A stretch of 64,000 bases of DNA from Saccharibacillus endophyticus (GCF_013185185.1 NZ_JAAZWE010000006.1:1-64000), one strand, 5' to 3'; counted from the first letter of the stretch, positions 16,578-25,735 are shown. Notes: generated by a model from the sequence alone, not told the origin. Translations and numbers: made by a program.

Positions 16578-17915
16578 TCAGATGCCTTTGGTTTGCGGGT
16601 TGAGCCGCATGCCTTTGCCGTCTTTGCCTTGAGCATCTTTGCCGCGGGCATCTTTGCCGAGCTCTTCTTCGCCTGCCGCCGTTGCTTCGGAATCGGATTC
16701 CGAGACGACCTGCGCGGCTGTCGGTGCTTTAACCCACATGGCGATCAGGAACGACAGCGCGCACAGCACGCCGATCACGAGGAACGTCGGTTTGAATCCG
16801 CCGAGCAGCGCCGCGATGAACGAAGCGGACAACGCGCCGAGCCCGAAGCCTTGGTAAATCACGCCGTAGTTTTTACCTTGATTTTTCAGGCCGAAGAAGT
16901 CGCTGACGATCGCCGGGAATACGGTGATATTGCCGCCGAAGCAGAAAGCGATAGCCGCGACGCTGGCGAAGAACAACGGATAAGTCAATGTCGCGAAGCT
17001 GAGTACCATGACCGCCGCGAACGTAACGAGCAGCGCGCCGGATACCACTTTCAGGCGACCGACTTTATCGGACAGGGGACCGAGGATCAGGCGTCCGGCG
17101 GTATTGAAGATCGCGATCATCGCTACGGCGTTGGCGGCTGTCGCCACGTCCAGTCCCGCCAAGCGCACGCCGATGTCTTTGACGCTGCCGATCAGGTACA
17201 GTCCGCTCATGCAGGCCGTGAAGAATACGACGAACAGCAGGTAAGCTTGTTTGGTTTTCAGCATTTCTTTGACCGTGAAGTCTTTGACGCGAACGCCGGA
17301 AGCCGAAGCCGGAGTCGCCGCAACCGCTGCTTCGCGAATCAGGAACGATCCGAACACGACCATCGCCAGAACGATAATGCCCCAGATCAGGAAAGCCTGC
17401 GATACGCCCCGCGATTCGATCATGGAGCCGTTGATGTATTTGAAAATCAAGCTGCCCGTGCCGTACGCGCCGACCGATACGCCGGACATCAAACCTTTAT
17501 GTTTCGGGAACCATTTGATCAGATTGGACAGCGAGCTCATGTACGCCGTACCGTCGGCATAACCGACCAGCACGCCCGCGACCAGATACAGCAGTCCGAG
17601 CGACGTGACCTGCGAAGAAAGCATCAGGCCGATGCCGAGCACGATGCCCGAAGCGGCGATCAGTTTGCGAATGCCGAATTTGTCCTGAAGCTTGCCGGAA
17701 AACAACGTGGCAAACGCAAGGGCGAAGCTCGTGATCGAGAACGTCATCGCCGTGCCGCCCAGTTCCCAACCGAATTTGTCCGCGAGCGGTTGGTTGAACA
17801 GGCTCCACGTATAGATCGTACCGAGTCCCATCTGTACGATGATGGTACCGATCACGATCCATAGACGGTTGACCTGCATCGAAGGGTTGTCGTTGGTTTT
17901 CGAAATGGCTGTCAT
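16578..17915 (-). CDS. MFS transporter of the oxalate/formate antiporter (OFA) family
   Basis: 445-residue, 12-segment major facilitator. The OFA signature is in the first loop region (GLGTIYTWSLFNQPLADKFG), with the conserved loop motif GKLQDKFGIRK between segments 2 and 3 and GPLSDKVGRLK in the second half. Members exchange small carboxylates across the membrane; E. coli YhjX of this family is controlled by the pyruvate-responsive YpdA/YpdB system. The LytS/LytTR pair directly upstream suggests the same pairing here, so pyruvate or a related acid is a likely substrate (inference). The cytoplasmic tail is unusual, with repeats of GKDARGKDAQGKDGKG. ATG at 17915 has GAAGGA 6 bases upstream; two earlier in-frame ATGs do not. 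Confidence 0.9.
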   Translation of the reverse strand: MTAISKTNDNPSMQVNRLWIVIGTIIVQMGLGTIYTWSLFNQPLADKFGWELGGTAMTFSITSFALAFATLFSGKLQDKFGIRKLIAASGIVLGIGLMLSSQVTSLGLLYLVAGVLVGYADGTAYMSSLSNLIKWFPKHKGLMSGVSVGAYGTGSLIFKYINGSMIESRGVSQAFLIWGIIVLAMVVFGSFLIREAAVAATPASASGVRVKDFTVKEMLKTKQAYLLFVVFFTACMSGLYLIGSVKDIGVRLAGLDVATAANAVAMIAIFNTAGRLILGPLSDKVGRLKVVSGALLVTFAAVMVLSFATLTYPLFFASVAAIAFCFGGNITVFPAIVSDFFGLKNQGKNYGVIYQGFGLGALSASFIAALLGGFKPTFLVIGVLCALSFLIAMWVKAPTAAQVVSESDSEATAAGEEELGKDARGKDAQGKDGKGMRLNPQTKGI

Positions 17916-17970
17916 CTCTATTCCTTCTCTCATTCGTTTTACGTTTCGTTTGAACATCTCTTATGGCTTC

Positions 17971-17976
17971 ATTATA
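17971..17976 (-). promoter_or_regulatory. -10 element of the OFA transporter promoter
   Basis: Perfect TATAAT on the minus strand, about 55 bases before the start codon. No good -35 hexamer is present at 16-18 bases, as expected for an activator-dependent promoter. Confidence 0.5.
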
Positions 17977-18008
17977 AGCTTGAGCGTTCGGATGAGAGCG
18001 TTTTGGGA

Positions 18009-18039
18009 ATGAGTTGCCGGAAATGCGGAATGAAATGCA
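18009..18039 (-). promoter_or_regulatory. Tandem LytTR-type binding site upstream of the OFA transporter
   Basis: The minus strand reads TGCATTTCAT, 11 bases, then GGCAACTCAT. As I recall it, this matches the YpdB consensus in E. coli (two GGCATTTCAT repeats separated by 11 bases) at 9 and 8 of 10 positions with identical spacing. The repeats are 21 bp apart (two helix turns), and the site ends about 33 bp before the -10 element. Confidence 0.65.
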
Positions 18040-18069
18040 CGGCAGCCGCCTTGAACGTTTTGAAACCGC

Positions 18070-18876
18070 TTAAATACGCATCAATTGCCGGAATTCTTTG
18101 GCTTTGCTGCGGCTCACCGGAACTTCCGCGTTCACGTCTCGCAATCGCAGCAGATACGTGTTGTTGAACCACGGAACGATCTCGCGGATCTTCGACAAAT
18201 TGACCGTATACGAGCGATGGCAGCGGAAAAATTTGTCCTGCGGCAGATTCGCCTGAAAATCGGAAATGCTCATATGCATCGTATACTCTTCTTTTCGCGT
18301 GTAAACCAGCGTTGTTTTCTCCTGGGCCGAGGCGTAATAAATATCGTCCGCGTCGACTACGATGATCTTGTCGTCTTTGTACAGGTTGATTCGGTGATTG
18401 GCCTGAGCAAGAACGGCAGACGCTTCCGCGCTCGCCTGAGACGTTCCGCCGGCAGCCCCGCCATGTGCATGGATTGCGAAATCTTCGGCTTCCTCCCGCT
18501 GCTTTTTCGCCGCGAACGCCGCTTCCAGCTTATTCAGCATCGCCGCGATGCGCGGTTCGTGATAGGGCTTCAAAATGTAATCAAACGCCTCGATCTCGAA
18601 CGCTTCCGCCGCATGCTCCTTGTACGCCGTCGTGAACACGATATAAGGCTTGTTCGCGAACTTGCTGACGCTTTTGGCGAGCAGCACCCCGTCGAGCGAC
18701 GGAATATTGATATCGAGAAAAATGACGTCCACATCGTTCCCCTGCAAAAACTTCAGCACGTCGATCCCGTCTTCGAATTTGCCGACGATCTGTACCGAAC
18801 TGTTTTTGCCGATCAGGTAATCCAGTTCTTCCATCGCCAAAAACTCGTCTTCCACGATGATTCCTTTCATGCTCAT
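18070..18876 (-). CDS. LytTR-family response regulator
   Basis: 268-residue response regulator. The receiver domain spans residues 1-120, with acidic pocket residues E9/D10, the phosphoacceptor Asp55 in VIFLDINIPS, and a conserved Thr/Lys later (FTTAYKE, LKPY). A linker of about 45 residues contains an Ala/Gly-rich stretch, followed by a LytTR DNA-binding domain (about 165-268, with FFRCHRSYTVNLSKI). It overlaps the sensor kinase by ATGA. It probably activates the adjacent OFA transporter through the repeats at 18009-18039. Confidence 0.92.
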   Translation of the reverse strand: MSMKGIIVEDEFLAMEELDYLIGKNSSVQIVGKFEDGIDVLKFLQGNDVDVIFLDINIPSLDGVLLAKSVSKFANKPYIVFTTAYKEHAAEAFEIEAFDYILKPYHEPRIAAMLNKLEAAFAAKKQREEAEDFAIHAHGGAAGGTSQASAEASAVLAQANHRINLYKDDKIIVVDADDIYYASAQEKTTLVYTRKEEYTMHMSISDFQANLPQDKFFRCHRSYTVNLSKIREIVPWFNNTYLLRLRDVNAEVPVSRSKAKEFRQLMRI

Positions 18877-20546
18877 TCACGATCCCCCTTTCCGACTGTA
18901 AAGCCGATCACCGTTCCTTTATCCGCCCTGCGAATATCCACGCCTTGCCCATAAATCAGCTTGAGTCGTTCGTGCACGTTCGACAGCCCGATTTTATTGG
19001 ACGGCATGCTGCCGCTTTGAATCCGTTCGATCACGGACCGGTCGATGCCTACGCCCGTGTCCGCGATTTCGAAACGCACTCGGTCGCCTTCGTTTTTGAC
19101 GCGGATCGTGACGGTGCCTTTGCCTTTATCTTTTAAAATGCCGTGCACGATCGCGTTCTCGACCAGCGGCTGGATAATGAGGCTCGGAATCTTCACGTCC
19201 GTCTCGTCGTCGATATCGTACTCTACCTGAAGGCGGTTGCCGAAGCGGGCTTTTTCGATCTCCACGTAATCTTTCACCTGCTGAAGCTCGCGGTGCACTT
19301 CGATCAGTTCGTCGTTCAATTCCAAATTATAACGCAGGTACCCGGACAAATTGATAATCAGCTCGCGCGCTTTGTCGGGATCGAGCCGGATCGACGAAGC
19401 AATGGCGTTCAGCGCGTTAAACAGAAAGTGCGGGCTGATTTTGGTCTGGAGCGCTTTGATCTCGGCTTTGTCCGCCATCGCTTTGATCTGCTCCACCCGG
19501 GACACCTCCATCAGCGTGGAAATGATCTGCGACAAGCCCACCGCCAGCTCGCGCAGCGAATACGTGATCTGATGCGCATGCCGGTAGTAGATTTTGAGCG
19601 CGCCGGTCACGACTCCTTTTTCCTGCAGCGGGATAATGATCATCGATTTGATCCACTCGTTGCGGTGGTCGGCGTCGTTGTTGCGTATGGTGATGCTGCC
19701 GCTTCGGATCGACTGCTTCGTTTCTTCGGTCATGATCTCATGCCCGATATTGTAGCGCTCCTGTCCGAAGCCCGAATACGCCAAAATATGACTGGTATCG
19801 GTAATCGCTACCGCGTCCGCGCCGATTTTTTGCTCGATGATTTCGCAAATCCGCAGCAAAGAGAGACTGTCCACTTTACGAAAATACGGCAGCGTCTCGT
19901 TCGCGATGTCGAGCGCAAGCTTCGCCTGCTTGGCGGCCACGTTTTCTTTTTCCTCTTCGACGCTCTGCACCAGCATAACGATCAATCCGATCATCACCTG
20001 CGCCAAAATCATCGGAGCCGCGATTTTCGATACGATGTCCAATCCCAGCGCATAAGGTTCGGCCATCCATAAAATCAACAGCATCGTCAGCACTTCGCAC
20101 AGCATGCCGGCCGCGATCCCGTATAACCAGCGTTTTCGCTTGGCGACGCGCAGATGAATGAGTCCGGACACGCCTCCCGCCACGATGCTCGTAATCAGGC
20201 AGGGCAGCGCGGTCACGCCTCCGATATCGATCAGGTAACGGTGAACGCCCGCAACGATCCCCGTGACGATCCCGACCCAAGGCCCGAACAGCAGTCCCCC
20301 CGACATGATCGCCACGATGCGGACGTTCACGAGCGAGCCTTCCACGCTGATGCCCATATAGGTTCCGAAAATGGCAAACAACCCGAAGATCGCGGTAACG
20401 GTGACGAGATCCTGCGGGCGATACTCTTCTTTTTGAAAAACGGCTTTGAAGCGCGGGATGCGCGTGAGCACGAACAAACACATCAGCAGCAGCGATCCCC
20501 GTTCGAACAACTGCAAAAAAATAGCCAGCGGATGCGTCGGGTCCAT
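18873..20546 (-). CDS. LytS/YpdA-type sensor histidine kinase
   Basis: 557-residue membrane sensor. A 5-transmembrane LYT receptor module (about residues 5-190) is followed by a GAF-like domain (about 225-340), a HisKA_7TM/His_kinase segment with the phosphorylated His in KISPHFLFNALNAI (near residue 373) and a HATPase domain (N-box ENAIVHGIL; G-box DTGVGID). LytS, YpdA and BtsS members sense extracellular pyruvate or membrane state. The start at ATG 20546 is set by AAAGGAGG 10 bases upstream; the open frame continues further but crosses the recG terminator. Confidence 0.92.
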   Translation of the reverse strand: MDPTHPLAIFLQLFERGSLLLMCLFVLTRIPRFKAVFQKEEYRPQDLVTVTAIFGLFAIFGTYMGISVEGSLVNVRIVAIMSGGLLFGPWVGIVTGIVAGVHRYLIDIGGVTALPCLITSIVAGGVSGLIHLRVAKRKRWLYGIAAGMLCEVLTMLLILWMAEPYALGLDIVSKIAAPMILAQVMIGLIVMLVQSVEEEKENVAAKQAKLALDIANETLPYFRKVDSLSLLRICEIIEQKIGADAVAITDTSHILAYSGFGQERYNIGHEIMTEETKQSIRSGSITIRNNDADHRNEWIKSMIIIPLQEKGVVTGALKIYYRHAHQITYSLRELAVGLSQIISTLMEVSRVEQIKAMADKAEIKALQTKISPHFLFNALNAIASSIRLDPDKARELIINLSGYLRYNLELNDELIEVHRELQQVKDYVEIEKARFGNRLQVEYDIDDETDVKIPSLIIQPLVENAIVHGILKDKGKGTVTIRVKNEGDRVRFEIADTGVGIDRSVIERIQSGSMPSNKIGLSNVHERLKLIYGQGVDIRRADKGTVIGFTVGKGDRE

Positions 20547-20582
20547 AGCGGAAATTCCTCCTTTCGGTTTTTCCAAAAGCAA

Positions 20583-20608
20583 AACCGCCGGCTTGCCCGC
20601 CGACGGTT
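20583..20608 (-). terminator. Intrinsic terminator of recG
   Basis: Stem AACCGCCGGC/GCCGACGGTT with a short loop, followed on the minus strand by TTTTGCTTTT. It lies 36 bases after the recG stop. Confidence 0.65.
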
Positions 20609-20643
20609 GCAAAACGATACTCTCATGGCGCATAAGCCAGAAC

Positions 20644-22695
20644 TTAGTCGATCAGCTCGCCGCGGAACTTCTCTTCCTTCTCCAAGTTGGCGCGCAAGCT
20701 CTCGTAAGCGGGCGACGTCCAGAAAAACGAATCTTCGACCAGCTTCGCCGCGTCATCGCGCGCCTGCTCCAACACTTTAAAGTCGGCGACCATATCGGCA
20801 ACTTTGAACTCCGGCAGGCCGCTTTGCTTCGTGCCGAAAAATTCGCCCGGTCCGCGCAGCTCCAGATCGCGCCGAGACACTTCGAAGCCGTCGTTCGTAT
20901 CGGTCATAACGCCCATGCGCTGCCGGCCCATTTCGGATTTCGGATCGGCGATCAACACGCAGTACGACGCATGTTCGCCCCGTCCGACACGGCCGCGAAG
21001 CTGATGGAGTTGGGATAACCCGAAGCGGTCCGCGTCCATGATCACCATCAATGTCGCATTCGGCACGTCGACCCCGACTTCGACCACGGTCGTCGACACC
21101 AGCAGCTGCGTATCTCCGGCGTAAAATTGACGCATCGTTTCTTCCTTCTCCGCCGCGTTCATGCGTCCGTGAAGCAGGCCCACCTTGAACTCCGGCAGCG
21201 ACTGGCTCATTTGCAGATGCAGGTCGATCGCGTTTTGCACGTCGAGATTTTCCGATTCCTCGATCAACGGACAGATCATGTAAGCCTGCCGTCCTTGGCC
21301 CACCTCGCGGCGGATAAAGCCCAGTACCCGCTCCATCATCTCGTGTTTGACCCAATACGTTTCGATCGGCACGCGGCCTTTCGGACGCTCCGCGATCGTC
21401 GAGACGTCCATATCGCCGAACGCCGTGATCGCAAGCGTCCGCGGAATCGGCGTAGCGGTCATCGTCAGCACGTCGGGATTATAACCTTTGCGACGCAAAA
21501 CGCTCCGCTGATTGACGCCGAAGCGGTGCTGCTCGTCCGTCACCACAAGGCCCAGTGAACGGAAATTGACTTCTTCTTGAATGAGCGCATGCGTGCCGAT
21601 CAGGATATCGATCATGCCCATTTGCAGACCGGCCAGCAGATCTTTGCGCTTGCGTCCGGTGATACTGCTTGTTAGCAGGCCGACGGTGATATTGAACGGC
21701 TCGAACATCTTTTGCAAGGAACGCGTGTGCTGCTCGGCCAAAATTTCGGTCGGAACCATCAATGCTCCCTGGAACCCGGAACGAACGGACGTAAAAAGCG
21801 CGATCGCGGCGACTGCCGTTTTACCGGAGCCGACATCCCCTTGAAGCAAACGATTCATGCTGGCTTCGGAACGCATGTCTTTTAAAATCTCCAATTCGAC
21901 GTTCTTCTGCGCATCCGTCAGCTCGAACGGCAGGCTGCGCACGAACTCGCGGATCACCGAGTTGGGCGTGGTATGCACCACGCCGTCGCGGCGCTCGCGA
22001 TTGAGGGAACGGTACGCCTGAAGCTTGAGTTGGAACAGGAACAATTCTTCATAAACCATCCGCTTGCGCGCTTCTTGGCCTTCGGCGAGATCGCCGGGCT
22101 GATGCAGCAGACGAATCGCTTGCGGACGCGGCATCAGCTCATATTTTTTCACCAATTCTTCCGGCAGCACTTCTTCAAGCTGATCGCCGTATTGGTCGAG
22201 CGCATTCCCGATGGCTTTGCGCAGCGAATTCTGCGTCAGATCGCCGCCGACGGAATAGACGGGCTGGAGCGAACCGCTGCGAATGACCCCGCGATCCGGA
22301 AACTCCGACTGCGTGACGTTCATCTGCAATCGGCGTCCGTCCCATTTGCCGGTCAGAATAATCTCGCGGTCCAGTTCCAACTGATCTTTCAGATAGTTGC
22401 GATTGAACCATACGGCGGTAAACATCGAGTAGTCCGCCAGCACTTTGCAGCTCAGTTTCGTTTTTTTGCCGAAACGCTGCACGATCGGCATACCGACGAT
22501 CTTGGCCTGTACGGTGGCTTTATCTCCGTCTTTGACGTCGCCGAGCGACTTCTGCCGGTAATCTTCGTAACGGAACGGAAAATATTCGATCAGGTCTTTG
22601 ACGGTAAAAATGCCAACGGCGTGAAGCTCCTCCACCTTGCGAGCGCCCACACCGTTGACTTCTTTCACCGGGATTTGGTCCAGGTGTATATTCAT
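20644..22695 (-). CDS. recG: ATP-dependent DNA helicase RecG
   Basis: Branch-migration helicase that remodels stalled forks and Holliday junctions. 683 residues, the normal family length. The N-terminal wedge/OB domain covers about residues 1-180. Helicase motifs include Walker A GDVGSGKTAVA (near 288), DEQH (near 392), the TATPIPRTL motif III and the C-terminal QLRGRVGRGEHASYC motif VI, followed by the RecG-specific DRFGLSQLHQL and FFGTKQSGLPEFKVAD segments. ATG at 22695 follows AAGGGAG. It is the last gene of the fakA-degV-recG set and is followed by a terminator. Confidence 0.97.
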   Translation of the reverse strand: MNIHLDQIPVKEVNGVGARKVEELHAVGIFTVKDLIEYFPFRYEDYRQKSLGDVKDGDKATVQAKIVGMPIVQRFGKKTKLSCKVLADYSMFTAVWFNRNYLKDQLELDREIILTGKWDGRRLQMNVTQSEFPDRGVIRSGSLQPVYSVGGDLTQNSLRKAIGNALDQYGDQLEEVLPEELVKKYELMPRPQAIRLLHQPGDLAEGQEARKRMVYEELFLFQLKLQAYRSLNRERRDGVVHTTPNSVIREFVRSLPFELTDAQKNVELEILKDMRSEASMNRLLQGDVGSGKTAVAAIALFTSVRSGFQGALMVPTEILAEQHTRSLQKMFEPFNITVGLLTSSITGRKRKDLLAGLQMGMIDILIGTHALIQEEVNFRSLGLVVTDEQHRFGVNQRSVLRRKGYNPDVLTMTATPIPRTLAITAFGDMDVSTIAERPKGRVPIETYWVKHEMMERVLGFIRREVGQGRQAYMICPLIEESENLDVQNAIDLHLQMSQSLPEFKVGLLHGRMNAAEKEETMRQFYAGDTQLLVSTTVVEVGVDVPNATLMVIMDADRFGLSQLHQLRGRVGRGEHASYCVLIADPKSEMGRQRMGVMTDTNDGFEVSRRDLELRGPGEFFGTKQSGLPEFKVADMVADFKVLEQARDDAAKLVEDSFFWTSPAYESLRANLEKEEKFRGELID

Positions 22696-22706
22696 TGCGC
22701 TCTCCC

Positions 22707-23570
22707 TTATTTAACGGAAGGCCAGATATAGATCGCGTTGCAGCCCGGCCCGACATGCGTACCGACGACGGAACCGATATGCGAATAGACGACATCGCCG
22801 ACCTCGAAATGCTGACGCAGCAGTTCAAGGATCTCGTCGGCTGATTCCGGCTTGACCGTATGGCCGATCGCCACGTCGACTTTGCCCGCGCTGCCGAGTT
22901 CCTGTTTAAACAGTTCCACGACCCGAGCCAAAGCTTTTTTGCGTCCTCTGGCCTTCTCTACCGCATAAATGACGCCTTCCTTGTCGATCGACAGGATGGG
23001 CTTGATATTCAGCAGGGTGCCCAGCACGGCTGCCGCACGGCCGATCCGGCCGCCTTTCTGCAAATACTCCAACGTATCGACGAGGAAGTACAAGCTCCGC
23101 GCCGATTGAAGACGCTCCACTTCGGCTTGAATATCCTGCGGCGAAGCCCCGCTCTGCGCCATCTCGGCCGCACGAACCACCATCAGGCCGAAACCGTACG
23201 AAGCGGATCGCGAATCGATCAGGGTGATATCCGCATCCTCGTTCTCCAGCATCGACTTTCCAAGCGTCGCCGACTGGAAGGTTCCGCTCATTCCCGTCGA
23301 GATGTGGATGGAAACGATCGGCGCTCCCGGATGCTGCTCCAGTACGCGCTGATAAGCCTCGGTGAATTCGATCGGTGAAGGCTGCGACGTCGTCGGCAGC
23401 TTGTCCGCGGCCACGAGGCGTTGATAGAATTCCGATGCTTTGATATCGACGCCGTCAAGCAGCGCCGTATCGCCGAACATGACTTTGAGCGGTACAACGA
23501 CAATGCCGAGACGTTCGATCAGTTCTTCGGGGATATCGGATGTACTGTCGGTTACGATAATCGGGTTCAT
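22707..23570 (-). CDS. DegV-family fatty-acid-binding protein (FakB type)
   Basis: 287 residues with the DegV fold. The N-terminal motif VTDSTSDIP binds the carboxylate of a fatty acid in the family, and HISTGMSGTFQSA and the GGRIGRAAAVLG/NIKPIL segments are present. FakB proteins present fatty acids to FakA for phosphorylation to acyl phosphates used in phospholipid synthesis. The gene lies directly between fakA and recG, 386 bases after fakA, so it is a good candidate partner of that kinase. ATG at 23570 is favoured over a GTG three codons earlier. Confidence 0.9.
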   Translation of the reverse strand: MNPIIVTDSTSDIPEELIERLGIVVVPLKVMFGDTALLDGVDIKASEFYQRLVAADKLPTTSQPSPIEFTEAYQRVLEQHPGAPIVSIHISTGMSGTFQSATLGKSMLENEDADITLIDSRSASYGFGLMVVRAAEMAQSGASPQDIQAEVERLQSARSLYFLVDTLEYLQKGGRIGRAAAVLGTLLNIKPILSIDKEGVIYAVEKARGRKKALARVVELFKQELGSAGKVDVAIGHTVKPESADEILELLRQHFEVGDVVYSHIGSVVGTHVGPGCNAIYIWPSVK

Positions 23571-23596
23571 GAGGGTCACCGTCCTTTAATTTAGGG

Positions 23597-23890
23597 GCAG
23601 CGGCCTAAGGCTGGCCGGAATTCTTTTTTGAAAGTCCTGTCCGATTGAAAAATGCCTGGCAGGCTGCGGGTAATTCCGTTTCGGTCGCGTGCTGCAAAAG
23701 GGAAGCTTGATTGAAATAAAGCTGTGGCTTCCCTTTTGCAAAGGCGAGCGCTACAGACAAAGCTTCGATGGGAAGGCTTCGAAGGTCTGTGGCTCCTGCA
23801 CTGGAATTACCCTCCGCCAATCGGCTTTATCAATACGACCCACTTTCAAACGAATTCCGGCCTTTTACGGCCGATTAGGGTGCAGCGGGA
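23597..23890. repeat. Multi-arm palindromic element between fakA and degV
   Basis: Nested inverted repeats: GGCCGGAATTC (23613-23623) with GAATTCCGGCC (23852-23862), flanked inside by TTTTGAAAGT/ACTTTCAAA; GGGTAATTCC (23668-23677) with GGAATTACCC (23803-23812); and a 13-bp hairpin GCAAAAGGGAAGC (23694-23706)/GCTTCCCTTTTGC (23727-23739). A fourth arm is CAGAC...GTCTG (about 23754-23788). No open reading frame of interest. Confidence 0.7.
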
Positions 23891-23956
23891 AGCAATAGAA
23901 GCTAAATATGTGCTGCAAAGCAGGCTGGCATACGGCATGTTCGCCTTTTTATTAGA

Positions 23957-25735
23957 TCAAGCTTCCACGGAGAACATGTAATCGTAAACCGGTTGGCCGC
24001 CGGTGTGGAATTCGACTTCGGCGTCCGGGTACTGTTCGGTCAGCCATTCGGCCAACTCGGCAGTCTCGGATTCGGAAGCGTCCTGGCCGGTGAGCAGGGT
24101 GATGACTTCGTCGCCGCTTTCGACCATGGCCGCCAGCAGGTTTTTGCTGGTTGTCAGGCGGTCTTCGGCCGTGGCGACGATCTTGGAGTTGAAGATGCCG
24201 ATATAATGGCCGGCCGTGATGTCCAGATCGTCGAACGTCGTGTCGCGCACGGCGTGCGTGATCTGGCCCGTTTTCACGTGTTTGATGGCTTCGTTCATCT
24301 GCTCGGCATTGGCTTCCGGGGATTCTTCTTCCTGGAAGGCCAGCGCTGCGGCGATGCCCTGCGGGATGCTCTTGCACGGAACGACGGTAATCTGGCGTTC
24401 GCCTTCGAGCAGATCGCGGGCCTGCTGGGCGGCAAGCACGATGTTCGAGTTGTTCGGCAGCAGGAAAATATGCTGGGCCGAAAGCTGTCCGATCGCGTTC
24501 ACGAAGTCTTCGGTGCTCGGGTTCATCGTTTGTCCCCCGGACAATACGATATCGACGCCCAGGCTTTTGAAGATCTCTTCGATGCCCGCTCCGCTGGCAA
24601 CAGCGATAAAGCCGTACGGTGCAACTTCGTCGGCAGGCAGAGCCGAAAGTTCCTCCGGAGCCGGAGTCGGTGCCGGAATATCGGCGAACAATTCCGGCGG
24701 AGCCGCTCCGTCCATGCCCGCATGAAGCAGGTCGCGGTGCTGCTCGCGCATATTCAAGATATGAATCTGCGTGATTTCTCCGTAACGCAACGCAAGCGTC
24801 ATCACTTCGCCTGGCGTTTTGGAGTGAACGTGGACTTTAACGATATCGTCGTCCGCGATAATGATGATGGAATCCCCGTTGACGGACAGCGCTTTCCGGA
24901 AAGCTTCTTCGTCGAAGAAATCCCGGGGGCCGTCACCTAATCCGCGGTTGATGAAAAACTCCATGTCGTACAAGAATTCGATATTTTCGGTTTCCAGTTG
25001 AGCCTGGGCGGACGCTTGGATATGCGAAGCCTGAGCTGCGGCAGCGGCTGCCGGAACGGACGGCTCGGCCTTCGTCGAAACGCTCGCGGCGGAAGGACGG
25101 GCCGATTCCCCCGATGCCCCGTTTTCCAGATAGTCCAAGAAGCCTTCGTAAATGTAAACGAGACCTTGACCGCCCGAGTCCACAACGCCGACCTGCTTCA
25201 ACACGGGAAGTTGTTCGGGCGTGCGGTCAAGCGCGTATTGAGCCTTAGCAAGCACTTCGCGCATCAGTTCCACGACATCCGTCGTGCGGCGCGCATAAGT
25301 GGCCGCGTGCTTGGCCGCTTCTTTGGCAACGGTAAGAATCGTGCCTTCGACCGGCTTTACGACAGCTTTGTAAGCCGTCTCCACGCCGATTTGAAGCGCC
25401 GCCGCGAATTGTATCGCATTCAGTTCCTGATGCGAAGCCGCATAACGGCCGAATCCCCGGAACAACTGCGACAAAATAACGCCGGAATTGCCTCGCGCCC
25501 CCATCAGCAGTCCTTTGGACAAAATGGTTGCCGACTGGCCGATCGACGCCGAGCTGCGCTCGCGAAGTTCGGTCACCCCCGCCGTCATCGTTAAATTCAT
25601 GTTCGTGCCCGTGTCGCCGTCCGGCACCGGGAATACGTTCAACGCATTCACATGCTCCGCCTGACGCGAAAGTTTGTCCGCACCGGCCAATACCATGCCT
25701 GTAAAATCAGTTCCGTTAATCGAACGCCTGCTCAA
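23957..25735 (-). CDS. fakA: Fatty acid kinase subunit FakA (DAK2-domain protein)
   Basis: Phosphorylates fatty acids held by FakB proteins. 592 residues: an N-terminal DAK2 kinase domain (about 5-205) with the nucleotide/metal motif NVFPVPDGDTGTNM and GARGNSGVILSQLFRG; an Ala-rich linker (about 215-250); a middle FakB-like domain; and a C-terminal domain with LPNNSNIVLAA, typical of the YloV/FakA family. The start appears to be TTG at 25735, with AAGGGG 8 bases upstream. In Bacillus subtilis the gene follows asp23 (yloU); here no asp23 lies before it, and asp23 is found at 53795-54181. Confidence 0.93.
   Translation of the reverse strand: MSRRSINGTDFTGMVLAGADKLSRQAEHVNALNVFPVPDGDTGTNMNLTMTAGVTELRERSSASIGQSATILSKGLLMGARGNSGVILSQLFRGFGRYAASHQELNAIQFAAALQIGVETAYKAVVKPVEGTILTVAKEAAKHAATYARRTTDVVELMREVLAKAQYALDRTPEQLPVLKQVGVVDSGGQGLVYIYEGFLDYLENGASGESARPSAASVSTKAEPSVPAAAAAAQASHIQASAQAQLETENIEFLYDMEFFINRGLGDGPRDFFDEEAFRKALSVNGDSIIIIADDDIVKVHVHSKTPGEVMTLALRYGEITQIHILNMREQHRDLLHAGMDGAAPPELFADIPAPTPAPEELSALPADEVAPYGFIAVASGAGIEEIFKSLGVDIVLSGGQTMNPSTEDFVNAIGQLSAQHIFLLPNNSNIVLAAQQARDLLEGERQITVVPCKSIPQGIAAALAFQEEESPEANAEQMNEAIKHVKTGQITHAVRDTTFDDLDITAGHYIGIFNSKIVATAEDRLTTSKNLLAAMVESGDEVITLLTGQDASESETAELAEWLTEQYPDAEVEFHTGGQPVYDYMFSVEA

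Noticed and set aside
16593..17864. Plus-strand open frame of 423 codons opposite the OFA transporter
   Set aside because: Arg/Glu/His-rich low-quality sequence antisense to a well-supported transporter gene; a shadow of GC-rich codon usage.
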